NCBI GenBank assembly: GCA_038246545.1 | Contig: JBBRVW010000015.1 | Span: 1 to 64,000 of the forward strand | Length of the DNA: 64,000 nt | Source: JBBRVW01 sp038246545 | GTDB taxonomy: Bacteria; Actinomycetota; Actinomycetes; JACCUZ01 | Direction: 5' to 3' | Made by a program: the position numbers and the translations under genes | The notes under the pieces: generated by a model | The model's input: the letters and a program-made list of their open reading frames with translations, nothing else | The model's database searches: none | What the model was told of the DNA's origin: nothing | Shown here: positions 57,149-64,000 of the stretch, piece by piece | Layout of the letters: each line of letters begins with the position of its first letter | How positions within the stretch are numbered: the stretch's first letter is position 1

Positions 57149-58367
57149 AGACCGAGAGAAACGCGCCGTACGTGGCGGCCACCAGCACGCGTGCCCCGAC
57201 GGAGATGGCCCGCTCGTCGACGTCGAACCGGCCCTGGTGGAGGTCCATCCGGTCCTCGAGGGGGACCTCGGGCGGGGCGGTGCCGAGCCGGGCCAGCGCT
57301 CCGGGCACGCTGCCGAGGTACCAGGCGAAGTCCTCGCCGCCCAGGCTCTGCTCGGTGCCCACCAGGGCGCCCTCGCCCTCCGTCTCCCGCACGGCCCGGG
57401 CCAGCAGGTCGACGCTTCCCGCCTCGTTCTCGACCGGGGGGACGTTGCGGGTGTAGCCGACCTCGGCCTGGACGCCGTACGGGGCGACGATCTCGCGGAC
57501 CAGCCGCTCGACGAGCAGGGGGGCGTCGTGCCAGGCCCCGGCGTCGAGGCAGCGAACGGTGCCCTCGGCCTCTCCCGAGGTGGGGATGGCGTTGGCCGCC
57601 CGCCCGGCCGCCACGCGGCCCCAGACCACGCTAAGCGCCGCTCTGGGGTCGACCCGGCGCGACAGGGCGGCGGGCAGCTCGGTGACGACCTTGCCCAGGG
57701 CGTAGACGACGTCGGCGGTGAGGTGGGGACGAGCCGTGTGGCCGCCCGGGCCGGACAGCCGGACCAGGAGCTGGTCGGCGGACCCGGTGATCGGCCCGAC
57801 ACGGAGGCCGACCTTGCCGACCTCCTCGCGCGGGGCGCAGTGCAGCGCGAAGATCCGCGCCAGGTCGGCGGTCTCGCCGGCCTCGACGAGCGCCAGGGCG
57901 CCACTGCGCGCGGACTCCTCGGCGGGCTGGAAGATCAGCCGGACCCGGCCCGGGAGGGCACCTTCTTCGGCGAGCTGGGCCAGCACCAGGCCGGCACCGA
58001 GGACGGCGGTGGTGTGCACGTCGTGCCCGCAGGCGTGGCAGACACCGGGCACGGTCGAGGCGTAGGGCACATCCTTGAGGTCCACGATCGGCAGCGCGTC
58101 GAGGTCGGCGCGGAGCCCGACGACCCGTTCGCCCGCCCCGATGTCGCAGACCAGGCCGGTGCCGCCGTCGAGAACCCGCGGCGCCAGCCCCGCGGCGACC
58201 AGGCGCTCGCGCAGCACCCGGGTGGTGCGGACCTCGCCCCAGGACAGCTCGGGGTGGGCGTGCAGGTCGCGCCGGATCGCCACCAGCTCGTCGTGGTGGA
58301 CCTTGACCCGCGCCGCCAGGTCCGACGGCGCCGCCGGACGCTGCGGGTCTACGGACGGAACGGTCAC
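57147..58367 (-). CDS. M20-family amidohydrolase (AmiA/AmiB, hippurate-hydrolase type)
   Basis: A 406-residue metallopeptidase-like amidohydrolase. Metal and catalytic residues: CHACGHDVHT, the Glu pair in FQPAEESARSG, and ALHCAP, then LGGEDFAWYLG near the C-terminus. A lid domain lies at about 185-300 (RLSGPGGHTARPHLTADVVY). Family members cut N-acyl amino acids or indole-acetyl conjugates; the substrate is unknown. GTG at 58365-58367 was chosen; a GTG eleven codons upstream is possible. From memory, M. tuberculosis amiA1/amiB1 lie beside lpdA and deoD, so this gene belongs to the same ancient neighbourhood. Confidence 0.88.
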   Translation of the reverse strand: MTVPSVDPQRPAAPSDLAARVKVHHDELVAIRRDLHAHPELSWGEVRTTRVLRERLVAAGLAPRVLDGGTGLVCDIGAGERVVGLRADLDALPIVDLKDVPYASTVPGVCHACGHDVHTTAVLGAGLVLAQLAEEGALPGRVRLIFQPAEESARSGALALVEAGETADLARIFALHCAPREEVGKVGLRVGPITGSADQLLVRLSGPGGHTARPHLTADVVYALGKVVTELPAALSRRVDPRAALSVVWGRVAAGRAANAIPTSGEAEGTVRCLDAGAWHDAPLLVERLVREIVAPYGVQAEVGYTRNVPPVENEAGSVDLLARAVRETEGEGALVGTEQSLGGEDFAWYLGSVPGALARLGTAPPEVPLEDRMDLHQGRFDVDERAISVGARVLVAATYGAFLSV

Positions 58368-58442
58368 AACCGGCGACCTTACCGTCGGCTGCCGGGCCAC
58401 CCGTAGGGCATCGGCCCTCGGCGCGGGCAGCCGAGCAGAGCC

Positions 58443-60023
<1,581 letters not shown>

Positions 60024-60073
60024 GCCCCGGATGCTAACGAGCCAGGGGTCGATGACCGTTAACCTGCCTCTCG

Positions 60074-61408
60074 ATGAGCTCCCAGCGCGCGGCGACGGTG
60101 CGGTGCCGAGTGCTCGCGTGCATCGCCGCGGCGACGATGGTCGGCGCAGGCGCCCTCCCGGCAGCAGCCACCACGAGCGGCAGCACCCTCGGCGGCGAGG
60201 CGCTGGCCACCCCCGGTCTGGCGGTGGACGCCCCCGGCTCGGCACCCCTCCCCGAGGTGAGCGCGTCCGCCTACCTGCTGGCGGACCTCGACACCGGCGA
60301 GGTGCTGGCTGCGAAGGACCCGCACGGCCGCTGGCGCCCGGCCAGCTCGCTCAAGGTGCTGACCGCCCTGACCCTGATGCCGAAGCTCGACCCCACCACG
60401 GTCTACACGGCGCAGTGGGAGGACGCGAACGCCGAGGGCAGCCGCGCGGGCATCGTCCCTGACGCCTCGTACACCGTCCACCAGCTCTGGCAGGCGCTGT
60501 TCCTCGTCTCCGGCAACGATGCCGCCAGCGCCCTGGCCCACACCTACGGCGGCGTCCCGCAGACCGTGGCGGCGATGAGCAGCAATGCCAGGGACCTCGG
60601 TGCTCTCGACACCACGGTGAAGAACCCGAGCGGGCTGGACGCGCCCGGGCAGTACACCTCGGCGTACGACCTCGCCGTGATCACCCGGGCAGCGATGACC
60701 CGGCAGGACTTTCGCGACTACGTGACCACCGTCAAGGCGCAGTTCCCCGGCAAGATGCCCAAGGTCGGCAAAGTGCGCAAGACGTTCGAGATCTACACGC
60801 AGGACCGGCTGCTGCTCAACTACCGCGGCGCGATCGGCGTCAAGACCGGCTGGACCACCAAGGCGCGCGGCACCTTCGTCGGCGCCGCGACGCGCGGTGG
60901 CCACACCCTCGTCGCGACGGTGCTGCACAGCCAGCAGGACTCCTGGCGCGACTCCGCGGCCCTGCTCTCGTGGGGCTTCACGAACCGCTCGCTGGCCAGG
61001 TCGGTCGGCACCCTCGACGCGCGCACGCAGGCCGTCGTCGGCACCTCGGGGTCGGCCGGCGACCAGGTGGCCGGACCGGCGGCTCAGGACGTCGCCAACC
61101 GGACCGCGGTCGGGAGTGGTGGCGGCGGCCTGCCGCGGTGGCTGGACGTCGCCCTCGCGCTCGCGCTGGTGGTGGCTGCGCTGCGCGCGAGGGTGCTGCT
61201 CCGCCGCCGCTCGCGCCGCCACCGGCTCGCGGTCCGCCGGCCGGGTGACTCACGAGCCGCCCGGATCCCTCAGTCGCGCGTCGCCCGCCGGGTGAGGACA
61301 CCCGCGAGGCCGGCACCCAGCGCAGCGCCGACCACGACGCCGCGCACGGTGCGCATCCTCCCCCGCGAGGCGCCGCCGGAGTCGGCGGCCACCGGCACCC
61401 TCTCGTAG
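60074..61408 (+). CDS. D-alanyl-D-alanine carboxypeptidase (DacA-type)
   Basis: A 444-residue penicillin-binding protein that trims peptidoglycan stem peptides outside the membrane. Signal peptide about 1-32; catalytic triad motifs SSLK (PASSLKVLTAL), SGN (VSGNDAA) and KTG (VKTGWT). A C-terminal membrane anchor (LDVALALALVVAAL) is followed by about 75 Arg/Pro/Ala-rich residues. The last 139 bases overlap the convergent YihY gene, and the natural end may have been near base 61250: a TGA lies in another frame at GGTGACTCA. The tail may be a read-through extension after a stop-codon loss. ATG start at 60074. Confidence 0.88.
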   Translation: MSSQRAATVRCRVLACIAAATMVGAGALPAAATTSGSTLGGEALATPGLAVDAPGSAPLPEVSASAYLLADLDTGEVLAAKDPHGRWRPASSLKVLTALTLMPKLDPTTVYTAQWEDANAEGSRAGIVPDASYTVHQLWQALFLVSGNDAASALAHTYGGVPQTVAAMSSNARDLGALDTTVKNPSGLDAPGQYTSAYDLAVITRAAMTRQDFRDYVTTVKAQFPGKMPKVGKVRKTFEIYTQDRLLLNYRGAIGVKTGWTTKARGTFVGAATRGGHTLVATVLHSQQDSWRDSAALLSWGFTNRSLARSVGTLDARTQAVVGTSGSAGDQVAGPAAQDVANRTAVGSGGGGLPRWLDVALALALVVAALRARVLLRRRSRRHRLAVRRPGDSRAARIPQSRVARRVRTPARPAPSAAPTTTPRTVRILPREAPPESAATGTLS

Positions 61409-62373
61409 TCCCGCGGTGCAACCGCGCGGACCGGGTCGGTCGCCGCGGCCAGGCCGGTGCTCCGGCCGGCGCCGGGGTCGCCGATCCCGCCCGGCGACAG
61501 TGAGTACGCCTGGGTCGCCGTCCACGCCGCCGCGTAGACCAGCAGCCGGGAGACGAAGTTGATCCACACCAGCAACCCGACGACGACGCCCACGGTCGCG
61601 TACACCGGGTTGCTCGTGGTCTTGGCCACCAGGAAGGTCCCGAGCAGCTTCAGCGCCTCGAACCCGACCGCCCCGAGCAGCGCGCCGCTGCGGATCTGCG
61701 CCCACGGCCGCCGGACGCCGGGGAGCCGGGTGAGCAGGATCGCGAACAGAATGGTGTCCACCAGCAGGGCCAACGCGACCGCGACGACCTTGAGCAGGAC
61801 GGTGGCGGTCAGCGAGTCGTCGAGCGACACCAGGCCGAGCACGTAGGAGGTGGCGCTGGTCGCGAGGCTGCTGACGACGACGGAAGCCAGCAACGACAGC
61901 CCGAGCAGCACCAGCACGACGAGGTCGGCGAGCTTCTTGCGCAGGAACGGCGGCTGCGCGTCCAGGGTCCCGAACACCCGCCGCAGGCCGACCCGGAGCG
62001 TGTCCACCCACCCCAGCCCCGAGTAGAGCAGTCCCAGCAGACCGACGATCCCCGCCCCTGTCTTGGCAGCGACGACGTCGTCGATGTTGATCTGGCCGGG
62101 CCCGGTGCCGAGCAGCCCCGGGAACGCCCCCTGGACGGCGGTGGTGATGCCGTCCCGGGCTCCCGGGTAGACGTCGCTGAGGTAGCCGACCAGGGCGAAC
62201 GCGAGCGCGAGGAGCGGGAAGAACGACAGGAACCCGAAGTAGGTGATCCCCGCCGCGATCTGCCCGCCCACGACATCGCTGTGGCGGTCGTTGGCGCGCA
62301 TGGCGTGGTCGACCCAGGCGAACCGGGACCGGGCGGCGCGGACCCGTGAGTAGACGCGCTCCATCACCGGCAT
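61270..62373 (-). CDS. YihY/BrkB-family membrane protein
   Basis: A 367-residue inner-membrane protein with six helices, e.g. GITYFGFLSFFPLLALAFAL, LVVLVLLGLSLLASVVVSSL and TVGVVVGLLVWINFVSRLLV. The family (formerly called ribonuclease BN) has no established function; export or envelope roles have been proposed. An Ala/Arg-rich cytoplasmic tail of about 70 residues ends in GLAGVLTRRATRD, a region overlapping the carboxypeptidase gene. Two ATGs (62373, 62364) are close together. It follows the 2'-5' ligase-fold gene after 29 bp. Confidence 0.85.
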   Translation of the reverse strand: MPVMERVYSRVRAARSRFAWVDHAMRANDRHSDVVGGQIAAGITYFGFLSFFPLLALAFALVGYLSDVYPGARDGITTAVQGAFPGLLGTGPGQINIDDVVAAKTGAGIVGLLGLLYSGLGWVDTLRVGLRRVFGTLDAQPPFLRKKLADLVVLVLLGLSLLASVVVSSLATSATSYVLGLVSLDDSLTATVLLKVVAVALALLVDTILFAILLTRLPGVRRPWAQIRSGALLGAVGFEALKLLGTFLVAKTTSNPVYATVGVVVGLLVWINFVSRLLVYAAAWTATQAYSLSPGGIGDPGAGRSTGLAAATDPVRAVAPRDYERVPVAADSGGASRGRMRTVRGVVVGAALGAGLAGVLTRRATRD

Positions 62374-62402
62374 GCTGGTCGTTGTCCCCGGGCGGGAGCC
62401 GG

Positions 62403-62945
62403 CTACACGCTCTGCGGACCCGGGAGGTGCTGCCCGAGCGGGAAGTCGCGCTGCGGGCGCCACACGGCGTCCGAGCCGTGCTCGTAGATGCTGAAGCCCC
62501 ACACCTGGAACCGCACGTCGTAGGAGGCCATCTCGTCGAAGGCCCGCACGAGCACGTCGCGCGGCCGGTCGTGGGCGACGGTGACGTGCGGGTGGTAGGG
62601 CCAGACCAGCTCGCGGGCCAGCGGCCCGGACCGCACGCGGGACTCGACCCGCTCGCAGTCACTGATACCGAGGACCACCGAGACGAAGACCACGGGGGAC
62701 ACCGGGTGGAACGTGCCGGTGCCCCGCAGATGGATGTCGAAGGGCTGCTCGGACTCGGCGATGGTGCGCAGGTGCTTGTCGATGGTCTCGAGGTCGCCGG
62801 CCTCGACCTCGGACGGCGGCATCAGCGTGATGTGGGTCGGGATCGTGCGCGCCAGCGAGTCGCCGTAGGCCTCGCGGACGCCCTGGAGCTCGGTGCCGTA
62901 GGGCTCCGGGATCGGGATCGCGACGCCGATGGTGCGCGTGCTCAC
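62403..62945 (-). CDS. 2'-5' RNA ligase-fold (LigT/2H phosphoesterase) protein
   Basis: A 180-residue 2H phosphoesterase. The two H-x-T/S-x motifs are THITL (about residue 38) and HPHVTVA (about 118), separated by the usual 80 residues; GISDCERVESRV and a C-terminal RDFPLG complete the fold. Such enzymes open cyclic phosphates or ligate 2'-5' ends of RNA. GTG at 62943-62945 overlaps the trpS stop (GTGA), so it is co-translated with tryptophanyl-tRNA synthetase, hinting at an RNA-related role. Confidence 0.87.
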   Translation of the reverse strand: MSTRTIGVAIPIPEPYGTELQGVREAYGDSLARTIPTHITLMPPSEVEAGDLETIDKHLRTIAESEQPFDIHLRGTGTFHPVSPVVFVSVVLGISDCERVESRVRSGPLARELVWPYHPHVTVAHDRPRDVLVRAFDEMASYDVRFQVWGFSIYEHGSDAVWRPQRDFPLGQHLPGPQSV

Positions 62946-63955
62946 GAGGCGCCGGTCCCCGGCAGGAATCCGACCTTGTCGTAGACGTCGGCGAGCGTGC
63001 CCGCCGCGACCTCACGGGCTCGCGCCGCACCGCGTGCCACGATCGCGTCGAGCTCGCCAGGGTCGGCGAGGTGCTCGTGCAGGCGCGCGCGGAACGGCCC
63101 GACGGCATCGAGCACCACCTCGACCACGGCCTTCTTGAGGTCGCCGTAGCCGACACCCGCGAACCGCCCCTCGAGGTCGTCAAGACTCTCGTCGCCGAAC
63201 GCGGACAGGATCGCGAGCAGGTTGCTCACGCCCGGCTTGCCCTCCGGGTCGAAGCTCACCTCGCGACCGGTGTCGGTGACGGCGCTCTTGATCTTCTTCT
63301 CGACCACCCTGGCGTCGTCGTCGAGCCACACCACGCCGCTGCCGCCCACGCTGCTGCTCATCTTGGCACCCGGGTTCTGCAGGTCGTAGATCTTCGCGAC
63401 CTTCGTGAGGATGTGCGGCTCGGGGACGACGAACGTGTCGCCGAACCGCCCGTTGAAGCGCTGTGCCAGGTCGCGGCTGAGCTCGAGGTGCTGCCGCTGG
63501 TCCTCGCCGACCGGCACCCGCTCCGGCCGGTAGAGCAGGATGTCGGCGGCCTGCAGGACCGGGTAGGTGAACAGCCCGACCGAGGCGTAGCCGCCGCGGG
63601 CCACCTTGTCCTTGAACTGCGTCATCCGGCCGGCCTCGCCGTGGCCGGTCAGGCAGCCGAGCACCCAGGTCAGCTGGGCGTGCGCGGGCACGTGGCTCTG
63701 CACGAACAGGGTCGAGCGGTCGGGGTCGACGCCGGCCGCGAGGTACTGCGCCACGTTGACGCGGGTGCGGCGGCGGACCGCCTCGGGGTCGATCTCCATC
63801 GTGATCGCGTGGAGGTCGGCGACGAAGAAGAACGTCTCGAAGTCATCCTGGAGGTCCACCCACTGCCGCAGCGCGCCCAGGTAGTTGCCGAGGTGCAGCG
63901 AGTCCGACGTCGGTTGCATGCCGGACAGGACACGGGGACGGGGCGACTCGGGCAT
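62942..63955 (-). CDS. trpS: tryptophanyl-tRNA synthetase
   Basis: A 337-residue class I aminoacyl-tRNA synthetase that charges tRNA-Trp. HIGH-type motif SLHLGNYLGAL at residue 19, KMSKS-type loop GAKMSSS near 197, and the Trp-site region FTYPVLQAADILLYRPERVPVGEDQ. The length and motifs agree with the bacterial TrpRS. ATG at 63953-63955. The C-terminal helical anticodon-binding part ends YDKVGFLPGTGAS. Start of a transcription unit with the 2'-5' ligase-fold gene and perhaps the YihY gene. Confidence 0.95.
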   Translation of the reverse strand: MPESPRPRVLSGMQPTSDSLHLGNYLGALRQWVDLQDDFETFFFVADLHAITMEIDPEAVRRRTRVNVAQYLAAGVDPDRSTLFVQSHVPAHAQLTWVLGCLTGHGEAGRMTQFKDKVARGGYASVGLFTYPVLQAADILLYRPERVPVGEDQRQHLELSRDLAQRFNGRFGDTFVVPEPHILTKVAKIYDLQNPGAKMSSSVGGSGVVWLDDDARVVEKKIKSAVTDTGREVSFDPEGKPGVSNLLAILSAFGDESLDDLEGRFAGVGYGDLKKAVVEVVLDAVGPFRARLHEHLADPGELDAIVARGAARAREVAAGTLADVYDKVGFLPGTGAS

Positions 63956-64000
63956 CCCTGCATTCTGCCAGGGGAGACCGGCGGAGCACCCGGTGCCCGT

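Overview
The window comes from a high-GC actinobacterium (Actinomycetota). Reasons: strong G/C bias at third codon positions, many GTG starts, pervasive ATGA/GTGA/TGATG gene overlaps, an actinobacterial acyl-CoA carboxylase epsilon subunit (AccE), a TIGR03086-type DinB protein, and a gene order that, from memory of the family, resembles Mycobacterium tuberculosis: birA / accD5-accE5 / maf / accA3, then lpdA / glutamylcyclotransferase / purine nucleoside phosphorylase / phosphosugar mutase, then add / deoA / cdd. No tRNA, rRNA, CRISPR array, prophage or insertion sequence was found.

Region by region. 1-201: a 56-bp tandem repeat runs off the left edge. 173-5548 (minus): a two-component system, a large zinc-ribbon membrane protein and two small paralogous membrane proteins. 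5633-11739 (minus): acyl-CoA carboxylase beta subunit, flavin monooxygenase, LuxR/TPR regulator and GAF-GGDEF protein. 11834-15948 (minus): a tight run of birA, PH-domain membrane protein, class III cyclase, enoyl-CoA hydratase and HMG-CoA lyase. 16181-23731: the propionyl/acetyl-CoA carboxylase locus (pccB-accE, later the biotin-carrying alpha subunit) with maf, a degenerate polysaccharide deacetylase coupled to a beta-propeller lipoprotein, and a YCII protein. 23798-27690: Gly/Asp-rich membrane protein, PlsC-like acyltransferase with an apparent CTG start, LpdA, glutamylcyclotransferase and a small unknown gene. 27700-28467: two decayed genes.

28478-57006 is dominated by nucleoside uptake and breakdown. 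BmpA and an ABC transporter (one ATPase, two permeases) import nucleosides. Adenosine deaminase, cytidine deaminase, thymidine phosphorylase and purine nucleoside phosphorylase release bases and pentose phosphates. A phosphosugar mutase, deoxyribose-phosphate aldolase and an aldehyde dehydrogenase pair carry the sugar to central metabolism. This set is interrupted at 30959-42897 by a block of different character: a glycosyltransferase, a 1280-residue cyclase/ATPase/TPR protein laid out like animal soluble adenylyl cyclase, and, divergent from it, a 2201-residue secreted protein with a gingipain-type (C25) domain and two arrays of an exact Ser-Pro-Leu-Arg-Val pentapeptide. This divergent pair is the best candidate here for an undescribed system.

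57147-63955 holds an M20 amidohydrolase, an acyl-CoA mutase large subunit without its cobalamin domain, a D,D-carboxypeptidase, a YihY membrane protein overlapping it tail to tail, a 2'-5' RNA ligase-fold protein and tryptophanyl-tRNA synthetase. Start codons were chosen from overlaps, ribosome-binding sites and domain boundaries. Functions are assigned by eye from motifs.
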